Shown here: piece after piece, positions 32,801 to 44,300 of the stretch
Layout: every line of letters begins with the position of its first letter
How positions within the stretch are numbered: position 1 is the first letter of the stretch
NCBI GenBank assembly: GCA_007449985.2
Contig: VIIQ02000744.1
Location: forward strand, 1 to 64,000
Length of the DNA: 64,000 nt
Direction of reading: 5' to 3'
Origin: Desmodesmus armatus
Lineage: Eukaryota > Chlorophyta > Chlorophyceae > Sphaeropleales > Scenedesmaceae
Translations under genes and position numbers: made by a program
The notes under the pieces: generated by a model
The model's database searches: none
Seen by the model: only the letters and a program-made list of their open reading frames with translations
Told to the model about the DNA's origin: nothing

Positions 32801-32883
32801 TCGGGCGCTGATGTCGCGAATGAATATTGACCAAGTGCCCTCCGCCATGTCGACGATGCTCTATGTGCTCTGCTCAGCAGCAT
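26881..32883 (-). CDS. HIBADH: 3-hydroxyisobutyrate dehydrogenase, nine exons, two one-base frame losses
   Basis: This is a mitochondrial enzyme of valine breakdown that oxidises 3-hydroxyisobutyrate with NAD. Exons (minus): 32883-32776 (ATG, transit-like MLLSRAHRASSTWRRALGQY); 32094-32062; 31571-31433; 31160-31099; 30635-30412; 29099-28980; 28306-28167; 27660-27508; 27018-26881 (stop). Exons 2 and 3 join to give GFIGIGNMGGPMAANLLKAG, the NAD site. Then come VISMLPSTEHV, VIDSSTI, DAPVSGG (substrate loop), GAGQVAKICNN with the catalytic Lys, the start of the NTSSxRCW region, and GYSGGFSAALMAKDL. Length would be about 372 aa, with a Ser/Asn/Gly tail. Exon 5 is 224 nt where the family frame needs 225 (...AVAAS/LTFM). 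Exon 7 is 140 nt where YNPVP|GVMPDVP needs 141. As sequenced the protein is broken, either a young pseudogene or homopolymer errors in the sequence. Confidence 0.85.
27841..27902. repeat. Dispersed 63-bp repeat within the HIBADH intron
   Basis: ACAGTAATTGGGGACAGG... through CGAGCCTCGGGCTCATGAG matches 19425-19487 closely. It is a dispersed short repeat shared between an intron and the mobile-element zone. Confidence 0.7.
27958..28040 (-). pseudogene. Decayed tandem copy of HIBADH exon 8
   Basis: On the minus strand, GGGTACAGTGGCAACTTCAG and the sequence around it correspond to GGGTACAGTGGTGGGTTCAG of exon 8 (27660-27508), which codes GYSGGFS. Frame changes and stops show that it is not coding. 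It stands upstream of the real exon in transcript order. Confidence 0.6.
28141..28152. repeat. Interstitial telomere-like repeat
   Basis: CCCTAAACCCTA is preceded by AAAA. CCCTAAA is the Arabidopsis-type telomere unit used by many green algae. A second short cluster (AACCCTAAACACTGAACCCTAAACC) lies at about 44707-44731. Confidence 0.6.
28469..28790 (-). pseudogene. Two decayed tandem copies of HIBADH exon 7
   Basis: The exon 7 sequence around TCTATGCCCATGCTGGCACC (real exon at about 28242) recurs at 28469-28540 and 28731-28790. Copy 2 keeps the exon start and acceptor region, reading AMAIEMADLSEALALGASMG on the minus strand, but lacks the 3' half. Copy 3 is more damaged. The flanking intron sequence (GAGGGAGTG...ATCAGCT) is copied too, so whole exon-plus-intron units of about 230-260 bp were duplicated. 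Confidence 0.75.
29200..29330 (-). pseudogene. Partial copy of HIBADH exon 6 start
   Basis: ACCCAGCTCACTGCCACCAC at about 29208-29227 repeats the beginning of exon 6 and its acceptor at 29081-29100, with about 100 bp of adjoining intron (ACGTGGTGTCACTT against ATGTGGTGTCACTT). The rest of the exon is missing. Confidence 0.65.
29657..30312 (-). pseudogene. Four tandem copies of the 3' half of HIBADH exon 5
   Basis: The end of exon 5 (minus strand, coding GSEGPVFVDAPVSGGVP) recurs at 30232-30312, 30010-30105, 29821-29925 and, partially, 29657-29712. The first copy lost several bases before the donor. The second is open through its GTGAGC donor but reads FVAAPVSGGVP, with the loop Asp replaced. 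The third lacks a G near the start and is altered before the donor. The fourth keeps only EGPVFVD-like sequence. The 5' half of exon 5 (VIDSST) is not copied, so none of these can replace exon 5 alone. Confidence 0.8.
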
Positions 32884-33763
32884 TCAGCCTTGGACACAGC
32901 AGAAGACTGTACAGTGCTTGGGCGCTCACGCGTCGTTCCTGCGTGATAGATCTACTGAGTCAACTACGCACAAGTAACCTGGAGGTTTGATTGCCGTCTG
33001 CACTGCGCTTCACGACGTAGTGCTGACTCGGACTTTTGATCTGGTGACTCGGCAGACGCAGTAGGATGTATGGATGTTATCTCATACATATGCGTTGACA
33101 GCCACCAGCATAATATTTTGGCACAAGGCGATCTAGCTGGTTCACTGCGATCCACATTTTTAGAGATCACCAAGTGACCTGAGGTTTGAAACATAGGTGT
33201 GCACGACCATTGTACGCAGCCCATCAATACAACTTACATCTGGCTATTTATGGTTGGAAACAGTGACGATTGTTGCCGATGCTGCTGGAACAGGGAGGCT
33301 TTTTACGTGCCATGGCAGGTGTCATTGGTGCCATTGGCACAGTTCGCTACTGCTGCCCTCCCGCTGGAACCCCCACACCCTCCGGGTACACCTCATCTGC
33401 CTCCTTCAGTAAAGCTGACAACCACTGTCAGAGTGCTGCACCAGCCACACAATTCCACTCCCAAAACCCCTAGGGTATGGCACATTTACATCACCCGGTA
33501 CTTGCCAGATCCAGCTTGACTGCACAGAAGCACGTCGCCGCATCCAGGCCTACACTGTAGGTCTGAGTCCTACACGGTCCTACACTGGGGTGACCCCAGT
33601 CATGACGCCACAAATTCAAATGCTCTCAATGGCGGCACAAGGTTGGTGCTGTTGAACAGCCTGGCTGTTCTCGTGGCATGGAGGCGGGCTGGCCGTGAGT
33701 CCTACTTTGGCATAGAGGCCCATGACAGAAACATCAGCTTTGTACTGCTCTTCTACGTCAGTC
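32884..33763. other. Region between HIBADH and the MYND gene
   Basis: This holds the promoter side of HIBADH and the 3' side of the MYND gene, which is tail-to-head with it on the minus strand. TTACA at about 33483 and 33232 (UGUAA on the minus strand) are candidate poly-A signals for the MYND transcript. A short palindrome, CACTGGGGTGACCCCAGT, lies at about 33582-33599. Confidence 0.45.
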
Positions 33764-34524
33764 TTACTCTGCCACCCTGCAGCTGTTGCCACTCCCAGCT
33801 GCAGACTCTGCCACCACACCTGCTACGGCCGCTGCAGCGGCGGCAGCAGCAGCCAGCGCCTTGCACACAGGCTTGTGCTGGCGCCATGCTGCACGCTGGC
33901 AGGCCCTCCCGCAGTAGCGGGCTGTGCGGCAGCCAGCACAGATGCAGCTTCGCCCACCAACCAGCTGAGCCTCTGACCTGCCAGACACGTTGCTGCAGGC
34001 CGAGTTGTTGCAGGCATGCGGGATGGCAAAGCATGCCAGCGCATTGCCCGCTGCCTGTAGCTGCTGCTGTGCAGCCTGCAGCACTGCAGTGGCCCCACCG
34101 GCGGGGTTGGTACCTTGCAGGCTGTCACTGAGAGCAGCCAGTGCCTCTGCTACTGGTGCCAGCTGTAGCAGCAGGTTCTGCGGCTGATACCCCAGCGCGG
34201 TAAGCTGTTGCACAGTGTCTGCTGCTGCCAGCCACTGCACCACACCTGCCAGGCTGGACTGAAGCTGCTGCAGGTTCTGGGCAAGCACTTTGATGTGGTT
34301 GGTCCCCTGGGTGTCTTGGCGGCTGCCTGACGACTCATCATCACACTCCAGATTGCCCTGCCAGCGCTGCACCAGCACAGCGCAGGCATAGCAGCAGCGG
34401 CCCAGCAGCACCAGCCACGGCAGCGCTCCTGTGCATGCACTGCTGCAAGTAGTGCTGTGACTGGCAAAGGTGCTGGTGCTGCTGCTGGTGCTGCTGGTGC
34501 TGCTGGTGCTGCTGCTGCTGGTGG

Positions 34525-34555
<31 letters not shown>

Positions 34556-37121
34556 GTGTGTGCCAGCTGCGGCACTGCCCAGCGCAGCCTTCAGCATGAC
34601 TGCAACTGTAGCAAAAACCTCTGTGCTGACATCCAGCTGGTCAGCATCACATACGCTGTATCGGTCATACCAGTATCGTTCCATAGGAATGACGGCAATG
34701 TTTCCACTGGTGTACGCCTTGAGCCAGCTGCACAACAGGCCAAACAGCTGCAGGGCATCAGGACTGCTCACGTTCCCAGCAGCAACACCTGGTGAAATGT
34801 ACCCCAGAAGCGAGGCAGCATAACAGACAATCGCGGGCGTCAGCCGCTCGTATATGCTGGTGCTGGGCATTATCCCTGTTGATGCTGCTGCTGCTGCCCC
34901 TGCTGCTGCTGCTGCTGAATCTGCTGCTGCTGCTGCTGCTGCTGAATCTGCCAGCCGCACGCAATCCTGCAGCAGCTGGCAGCACCGCGCAGATGAGACA
35001 GGCAGTTGTAGGCCTCGTGCCAGGCTGCTTTGCTGCTCCAGGCTGTCAGTTGCAGAGTTCAGCTTTGGTTCTGCTGCTGCAGCAAATGCGTTCCCCAGCA
35101 CCTTAACCATCTGCTCACATGACCTTAGTAGCATAGCGCCACTGCTGGCACCATCATGCTTCCACAAACCGCGATTGCTGCTGCTGTTGCTGCCTGTGCT
35201 GAAGTCCCCCCTCTCCTGCAACCCATGGCACTCCCTGAGCAGCTTATCAAGCAGGGTAGCACTCAGCTGAGCAGCAGCCTCGTTAGCATCCATGAACTGT
35301 GCTGAGCCCCCAGCTGCCGGCAACGCTGACTGATGCCCCAGCAGACACCGTATCAGCGACTGCCCGTAGGTGGATGCAGTAGCAGCAGCACGGCACACAC
35401 CCAAGCAGTTCTCCCGCAAGGTGAGCAGCATACCAGGGGGCATGCTGGACAGCCACTGCAGGCTGGCTGCTGACATCGACACATGCAGGGCTGCCAGCCG
35501 GGGGCTTGCGATGCTTCTAGGCTGTAGGTGTTGCTCTCCTGCAGGCCTGACAACAGCAGGTTGTACTGGTGAAACCCACCCAGTATTGTGTTACAGACGG
35601 AGTCCAACCCATCTGACCCTGTGTGTGTGCCAGCTGACAGCAGCAAGGCCCCTGCCAACCACAGCCCCACCTCCCTGCTGCACCCCAGCTGCTCCAGCAC
35701 GCTGCTGTAAGCTGCTGGCATGCAGGGTGCAAGGGCCATCCACTGCTCGTGCGCAATGCTGCCTGCAGCAGGTTGCCTGCTAGCGCCGCCTGCTGCAGCC
35801 CCATTGCTACTGGTGCTGCCACTGTCGCTGGCCAAGCCCGTGGCTTGTTGTATGAAGTGTGCCAGCGATATCACGACAGCATACAGGCAGAGAATGTGTG
35901 CTGTGGGTTCAGCTTTCATCACTGCTAGAGCTGCCTTGTGCTGGCTGCTGCCGCTGGTGCTGCTGCTGCTGCTGCTGCTGCTGCCACCCCTGCTTCTTTG
36001 CTGATAGGCCAGAAGGCCCACCAACAGCGGCTTAGCACCAAGCACAACCCCGCACTGTGTATTCCAAGAGCAATTCAGCCATTTCCACATCCACTCCTGC
36101 TGCCCTGTCTTTTCCAGAGCCCTGCCGATGCACTGCACGCTGCTCATGCACAGCTGGAGTGCTGGCACAACACACTGCCGACCAGCTTCACTGTCTGCAA
36201 GGAAGGATGGCTGCAGCTGCTGCAAGTCACGCATCAGCGTGAGTAGGTTGTGTGTCTGAGAAGACAGCGTCACCCCCTGCACACCCCCTGTCTGGTCTGA
36301 TAGGTGGTACTGTATCACTTGCGCCTGGGTGCGCAACTGGCTGGCAAGCTGCTGCAGAAGTCCAGACTGCTCAAGATCTTGCCACAGCATGGCTACCACC
36401 CTGCCGCTGCTGCTGCTGCTGCTGTCGAGGGCATTGCTGTGGCTGGCTGCCAGTGGTGGCCGCTTGAGTTCTGTAGCAGCACATCCCACCAGTAGTGCTG
36501 CCATGCCCTGTGCTGCTATCGATGCCGCATACTTGTTCAGCGCTAGCAGCTCGCAGCATGCAGCCAGCAACCGGCGCGGCACCTGTAGGGCGTTGCAGTG
36601 AAAAGCAGAGAACATTGACTTGCATTGATTGAGTTTTAAAGGTTGCCGACGGTCACAGTGTGACCTAGTTGTGCAATGCACTTAACTGCCGCAGTGCAGC
36701 CCGTCAGCACTGGGTCAGCCAGTAGCTGCAGTACCGTAGTGTGGCAACAGTCACTGTCCAGGCTGGTTCTGCCAGGGTACCAACAGAGCATGCAGGAGTG
36801 AAGCCTTGCAGGTGTGGAGATTGCCACATCTTTGACAAGAAAACTCTTATAAGTGTGCAGGAAGTCTAGCTAGGGGTGTGTATGTATGAAGTGGGTTTAC
36901 TATACCCGTGTGCTTACCTTTCTGGCCAGCAGCTGCTCCCACGTGGTGACAGGAGATGCCAGGCCATGCCTCTGCAGGGCAACCATTCTGTCTTGCATCC
37001 GGCTCTCCAAACTGTGGGATATGCAGTCAGCGCCGGGTTGTGCGGCAGCATAACATATGATATCATTCATCAACTTGAGGACCCTGTCCCACTCCTCAAG
37101 CGCCTGGGCGGTGCTGAGCAT
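33764..37121 (-). CDS. MYND zinc-finger protein, about 990 aa
   Basis: Three exons read through without a stop: 37122-36918 (first ATG at 37121, MLSTAQALEEWDRVL), 36582-35580 and 35538-33764. Both junctions keep frame; the second intron is only 41 nt, from GTGGGT to CTGCAG. Most of the protein is a Leu/Ala/Ser/Gln-rich helical body with runs from CTG/CAG repeats. The C-terminus carries a MYND-type zinc finger: CNNSAC, then CAGC, RYCGRAC, QRAAW and HKPVC, a Cys/His pattern that binds two zinc ions and usually mediates protein-protein contacts. A close but broken relative lies at 56.4-59.6 kb on the same strand. An acceptor (CTGCAG) stands just before the first ATG, so a 5' non-coding exon is possible. 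The biological role is unknown. Confidence 0.75.
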
Positions 37122-40100
37122 TCTGCAGGAAACAGGCGAGGTGCAGCAGGGCGATAAGGGTGGTGTCTGAAATGAAGTTCTTGATTGTGATAGTACTATA
37201 TAGTATGTATACAATGGCCATGCTGTGGTCAGGCTGTGGCCAGGCTTGTGCTGCTACTGCTACTGTGGCTACTGCAGCACTGCTTCAACTGCAGTTCGTA
37301 AACTCTGCAGCGCTCACCTCGGACGGCCGGCAAAAGCAGCTACAATGGGAGAAACTACGTAAGGTGTACAAAGCGCCCGGTGCAGAGGACAAGCAGCGCA
37401 GGAAAGAATTCCGGCGCAGCAGCTTTTTGTGCGCAGCAACACGACCGATCCTGCGAGATGCAAATAAGTGTTTGAAACTGTGCAATACTGGTGGGACTGC
37501 ATCGATCACCCCTTACAAAGAAATCCTGAACCGTCGCACCTCGTAATGATTATGACATGGTCCAAGGCGCACTGCTGCAGACTTTGTTCACTCTATTGGA
37601 TTATCCTAGGTAAACGTTTGTACTTGTTTGCTTCAAACTCCACCCAGAGGGCCTGCATTCTGCTGCTGGTCCCTGATTTTGTGTCAGTTTCGCCCCCCCC
37701 CCCCCTGCCCCCCAACACACACGTCCGGGCAGAATGGGGCTGAGCAAAAGGTCCATTCATATCGTTGCTCGGTCCCACAATCACTTGCCTGAGTACGCTT
37801 CAGTTTGATTCAACAACAGATCAGGTTGATTCAACAACAGAACACGGCCGCGGATGCTGCCAGCACCTTTGATGGGTTGCAGCTGCACATGTGAATGCAT
37901 CCTGCTGTACTCCACCAGCGTCTGTGCATTCCATACGACCCAGTGAGGGCATCTTAGCTGCTGTCGGTGTGTTGGCAGTATCATGCACACTGTGACAGTC
38001 CTGCACACGCGGGATCAGTTTGTTTGAACAGTGCCATTGGCAAGCTGCAAATGCACCAAGCTTGCAGCCAGGTCTTGCTTCAGATTCAGGAGCCACCCCG
38101 ACTGCAGGCTACTCCTGCACACCTAAATGCCTCATTGGTACCATTCACTGATATGTCCTATCCTGTTACCGCAGTCGCCCACGATCGGGAAAGGCTGTAG
38201 CACACTGCAGCAATCACACACTATATGCAGCAACATCAAGGATGCACAGCGATGCTTCAGTAGCAATCATTGGTCACGGGGGAAACAAACCGCATGGCAT
38301 ACTCTACAATGGCCCCAGCCACCGGCCAAGATCGCCGTTCCAGGAGATCGGGGGGCAACTGCCACAACATGGAGCTACCCTCCCCTGCCTCAACCCCCAT
38401 TACATCCCGCAGATATTTGAAACACACTTATTGTCCACACTTTCCAGTGTTGCAATAGCTCCACACATTCATGACTTAGCACCCCGCCAAACCACACCCC
38501 CTTCCACCGTCCCAGTCAAACATGAATGCACTGCACACCAACCATGCATACACGTACTAGATTGCCTTGCTACATCACACGCAAAACCACCACAGCGCGC
38601 TGACTGCAGCGCTTGTCCTTGCACTCAACCAAAAGCAGACTGGCGGGTGCTGGGCAGCTGCCACAGTGAGCGATGCACACTTGCTGCTCTTGATACTACT
38701 GCTACTGCAGAGCAAACCAGTGGCCAGAGAGGTGATTGCCCTGCTTGGGAGAGGCAAGGCTGCACCAAAAGTAGCACAGTCTTGCCTCAGCATCGACTGA
38801 CTTAGACCGACACAGGGCACATACAGCACACAGCCACACATCAATAGGACAGCAACCAGCCAAAGAAATGACTGTAGCATGCAGCTAGCTTCCCATCCCG
38901 ACATGTACCTCTCTTCACACCGACCTCAGCAGTATCAATCCGAAATGAGTGAAATGACTGAACACCTGAGCGATTTGCAGACCACTGCACACAGAAGCTG
39001 GCGTGGATGTGTGCATATATCCGGCACACTGTCCACCTGACACTCACAAGCCCCACAGTCACACCAGCCACGAGCAGTCGACAACTGCGCAAGAGTGGCC
39101 AAACCAAAACACACTGCAGCCATGCCGCTACAAACAGCTCATTGGCAATGCCCCTACTCCAAGGGTGGAACAGCGACAGCTGCATGAAGCATGGAAATGC
39201 ACTAGGCGATTGACTAAGATGCAGGAAATCCAACGTAGCAGACCATCTTCGAAGTTACGATGAGGCCAACCCTCAACATTCCGCTTCCAAGCCCCTCCCT
39301 CACCACAACCAGCCCAAGCAGCACGTGTGCGGTCAGCAAAAACAGTTGCCACAACCAATGCAAGACCTAAAACAACAGCAGGGGGCAGCAAAACACCAGC
39401 ACACCAACCACAGTTAGACACATGCACCTTCCCACACCCACCCCTCTAGCTGTTGCTGTGCCCAACAAGACTGTGTCAAGTTGTCCCAGCAGTGAACCAC
39501 TTATACGTACCAGCCACTCATCCTTCCTTCCCTCTTCCCCAAGCCTGTTCAGCCATCCAGCACACCTCATGCCTGCTCGCAATACGCCTCGTACAACTCA
39601 AAAATACAGCAACCCAAACCCCATACTGCCTCCCGGACACTGCAGACCAAACGGCAGCCCACCCATACATACCCCATCTCAGAGGCAGCACCGCCTTGAA
39701 AACCCTGCACTGTTCCGACACCCTCGCACACCACATGGCACAAGTGCAGTCTGCAGCAGGCCTCAAAATTGCACCACTGTGAGCTGACCTGAAAATGCAG
39801 CCCCCTCTCTGCCACGAGATGGCACAATACACAAGATGGCGCAATACACAACAGCAGCATGTGCACCAGTCCACACAGGAATGAAGAGCTGGCCAGCAAG
39901 TGCCGCCTGGTGTGTAAGAAAAGCTCGTCACGGCAAATGCTGAGCGCAACACAAGCACAGCCACAGGCTTCGAACAGCAGATCCACTTGCTGCCATGGGC
40001 TGTGCGGCTGGGCCAAAGCCATTTGAACAGCACCGCAAGCATAACAACACTACAGCTGCACACACAAAACTGCAAGACCCCAAAACTACTCCACGAGCAG

Positions 40101-41304
40101 CCAGCTAGCAAGCACTGGTTGGGTACATTATGCGTACAGCAAATCAAGCCACAAGCTGCAACGTACACTGACACGGTGCAACTGCAACACAATAGGCAAA
40201 ATGGTCGCAGCCGCACATCGCGTAATCGTGGCACATTCACAAGGGGGCATACGCTAGTCAACTCCTGTTCAATTGCTGGTGCAGCATACTGCCGAGACAC
40301 AATGATGCCACCGCCGACCGGGTATGCGAGGGATCAGAGAAGCACAGTCACATATAACCACAACACCAGACAAACCCAAGACCAACTTACCGGCTGACCG
40401 ACATCTCAGCACTCTATCCAGTGATGAGCACCACACATATCTGTGGACAGGGATCTGCATGCCAATGAATATCGCACAGGACGCAGGAAGGTCCCATGCA
40501 GCAAATCCACCAACACCTTGACCAACCTGCCAGAGGCAGTTGACAGCTGACTACTACCTGGATGTTGCAGGCAGTCCACCAGGCACTCAGACAAGGAAGG
40601 CAGCACAGCTGTGTACAAATGAAGCCATAGCGCCCTGTGCACGGCACAGCGCCCAGGTGCGACAGGAGAGCATGTAGCTTTCCAGTCGGGGAAGTGCACA
40701 CAGGATGGGGAGACGCAGCTTGCAAGCAAAGTACGACCGCACTCCTGATCCAATGCTCAACACCGTACCGACGCACCGACGCACAAGCACCAGTAAGAAT
40801 GCCACGAGGGAATCACAAACCACAAGATGGGACAGACTCCACACACGGCCTACATGGAAGTGCATAACCGTGTGCACACTGACTCAACATAGCAGCCTTG
40901 ATGCAGCATCTTCGCTGCTTGAGCACATGCAGTAACATGAAGCAAAATGATGCACACAATCGCCACACAATCGCCGCACAGGCCTCAGACAACCGATACC
41001 AGACATACACATATGGTGCATGTCATTGCAACGCCCCTGCAACACACCCGCACGCAAGACACACTCCGCACTTCAGCAATAATCCTGTCGCAAAGGCAAA
41101 CACCACCACAAACATGGCCGTGTGCACCGACAGGGGTGGCTAGCATCCAAACAGGGCCAGCAATACTACCACATCTCCACACATTCCAGCCTTTGCACAC
41201 AGCATACTGCCAAATGGCTCACACCACAATCCCCCATCCATTTTCCACCTCACACACCCCCAACAGCTGCACTGCCACGAGCCCACTACAGCACACCAGC
41301 CAGC
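37122..41304. other. Long region without a recognised gene
   Basis: The part at 38.1-41.3 kb is strikingly A/C-rich on the plus strand, with many ACACCA and CACAGC words. It lies downstream of the minus-strand AGPase gene, so part of it may be a long 3' UTR. The longest frame (40300-39518, minus, 260 codons) is Cys/Trp/Val-rich and looks like translated non-coding sequence. A C-run lies at 37694-37705. Confidence 0.45.
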
Positions 41305-44300
41305 TCACACAGTGGTGTGGTCAGGCACCACAGCACCCCTCATCACCACCAGGATGCCATCCTTAATCACCACCCCCTTGGGCAGCGAGCTGTTGTCACC
41401 ATTTGTCACTCCCGCCTTGTTGGTCAGGTTGCACCACTTGCCAATGCGGGCATTGGAGTCGATGATCGCCTTCTTGATCTGGGTGTTGGCTCCAACACCC
41501 AGGGGGATGGTGCCGGCGGCAAGCTCCGCCTGACGGCCGGCGGCACTGTCCAGGTTGTCTGCACCAAACACGATGGTGTCCTGCGGGAGGGAGAGCAAGG
41601 CAACCACAGCAAGATAAGTGTGAGATCAGGAGGTGATATATAGCTTAGAGCTTGACAGGTCAGGAAGCGCTGCATAGTTGTCTGGCGGGGAAAGGCACCG
41701 GAGGCCGGCTGCACCTGCCCGGCTCCAATGCTGTCCACTTTGTGGCACCTGCTGAACGCGACAGATGCTGAAACACCGCTGCACTGCTCTGCACTCACTA
41801 TCCACACAAACAGCAGCACCCCCCCCCTCTCTTGCTGTCCAGCACAGCCTACCTGGATGTAGCAGTGCTTGTCGATGAAGGCACAGCTGCCCAGCACGCT
41901 GTTCTTCACCACACTGCCATACTCCACACGGCAGCCGTCACCCAGCAGACTATCTGCAACAGCACAGAAGTGCAGAAGGACAAACCAAATGATCAAATTT
42001 GGCACTCCCATGATGACATGTACTGGCAAACCGAAGAGTGCAGTACCCATCATACCCAGCAGTGCGCACAGTGCTTAACAGACCCTGTTTTCACCTGGCT
42101 TGCACAGCACGCCACATCACACCAACCAACCTGCATGTGCTGAACAGTCACAACCCACCCACCGACAGCACCTGCAATCCCCCCCCTCACACTCACCTCG
42201 CACTATGCAGCCTATCGCTGCAGCCTCTGCAGCCTCTGCAGCCTCTGCAACTCCCCCCCTTCTGCAGACACCATATCACACCCCTCCACCCTACTTCACG
42301 CACGCACCTGTCATGATGACCTGGTCTGCGATCTTGGATGGTGGCAGCACTCGTGCCTCACTGTACAATGGGGTCTCACGGTCATCAAACAGCTGCAGCT
42401 TGCTCCTCTGCACAACAACAGCAAAAGCAACAACATGTGAAAACCAAAATTATACAGCAGGCATGCCTGGCTCTGTACACATGGCTGGCTGCTACATTGA
42501 TCCCCAATCTCCAGCCTTTCTAAGCAGCCCTTAACACACCACAGCCATGGTAGCCTGGCGCTGCTGCTGATGGTTGCTGGGCCAGAGCAGTACGCAGTTT
42601 CATTTGCCCAGCGCTGGAAGCGAGGATACCCCCCCTCCCCGCTTCCCTCCTTTGCCCACTCACGTCCGATGCCATGGCCATGTTAGCTGCGTAGTAGTCC
42701 TTGAGGCTGCCCACATCCTCCCAGTAGCCGTGGAAGGGATAGGCAGCTATGTGCAGCTCACCATGCATCAGAGACAGGATGTCACGGCTGAAGTCGACAG
42801 CCTGTGGGGCAGGGAAAGGGCGGCAGAGAACCAGGACAAACATTGTGGTTGATGACAAGCGGCTTTGCTTGTGTGAGTGCTATGTGTTTGTGGTGCTTGT
42901 TTTGGAAAAGGGAGGTTATGCGATGACAGCTCCCCATGTCGTTCCAAGCAATTTCACACACCATTTCCCCAGCGCGCACCACTCCCATTATGACGAATCA
43001 GGCAACACTGCCCGTGCAAGGCCCTGCCCGTGCAAGGCCCGAATTCCCATCCATTCACACCCCCACAACACACTCTCAAACAGCAGCCGTCTGCACATAC
43101 CGCCCACCTTTGGGAACCTGTTGCGCAGCAGGTCCTGCAGCACCGATTTTTTGATCACATAGATCCCCATGGAGGCCACAAAGGGCTTGCTCTGTGCCTC
43201 ATCCTCAGTGTCAACTGCAGCAGGGCAACAGCAGCACGCACTCAGGAACACATACCAGGGCAGTGGTCACAGATTGCCGAGGGCCATGTCAAGTCACGTC
43301 CAGTTTCAACGGCCCTTCCAGACCCCTGCCAGATAAGGCACATATACACGGTCACTTTCAGACCAAGCACTATCTTGGTTCTGGACAGCTGCTGCAACAT
43401 CTCGCTCATCTGGACTGGACGTGCAGGAGCGGTGCACCTGGAGAACAAGTCAAGTTGCTGGTCTGGCAAAAATAGTCAATGCCTCATCCTAACCAGGCAG
43501 CACCCAAGGCCACACTTGTGAGCATGCCCTCAGCCCCCTGGCCCCCATACCCCCCCCCCCCCTTGTTGCACTCCACCCACCAAAGCCGTACTCCAGTGTG
43601 TCGATGGACATAGTGGCCAACATCTTCTTTTGGGGCTTCTCATGGAACTCCAACACATTCAGGCTCTTGTCAACCTGCAAGCCACAACACAGCACAGCAT
43701 AACACACATGCACACTGCTGTTGGCATGCAGGCCTGGCACCAAAACACACGCCGCAATTCAACAAAACCCTTATCCATCCACCAGCTCAGGCCTTGGACG
43801 CTGCAGAGACCACAACTTGAAAGCTGCAAGTACACCCACAGCTTAGCTCTATGCTGCTGCTGTAAAGCATCATACACTAATTGGCCTCTGTGCTGCTGTA
43901 CCACCCCAAGCAATGGCAGCAACAACAGTTCCCCACTAAAAGCGGCACATGATCACGCACCGTCAGCACGCCCAGGTGTGTTGCATGGTCCTCGTCCGCA
44001 GGTGTGGTGGCGATGGTGACATCCGCCCCCCTCGTGCGGTGGAAGTTGACCAGATCAGTGTAGTCCATGCGGTACCTGCATATGCACACATCAAAAGTGA
44101 TTACTCTACAGTATAGATCATGCTGCACAGGTACACAGAGCACACCCACACCTGCATTCACCACACCAAGGAGCCACATACAGCTTGGAAACAGGGAGGC
44201 GGCACATGCAAACTTTGGGGCATGGTATGAAGCCAGAGCTGGCTACTGTCACCAAGTAAATGCTTCACCTCCATTGACCCCTCTCCCCCCGGTCCACGCA

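Noticed and set aside
34458..35482. Ala/Leu frames on the plus strand opposite the MYND gene
   Set aside because: They mirror the CTG/CAG repeats of the minus-strand exon and have no independent support.
39518..40300. 260-codon open frame on the minus strand
   Set aside because: Composition is Cys/Trp/Val/Ser-rich, as expected from reading an A/C-rich non-coding strand in reverse. There is no domain, no splice evidence and no conserved-looking phrase.
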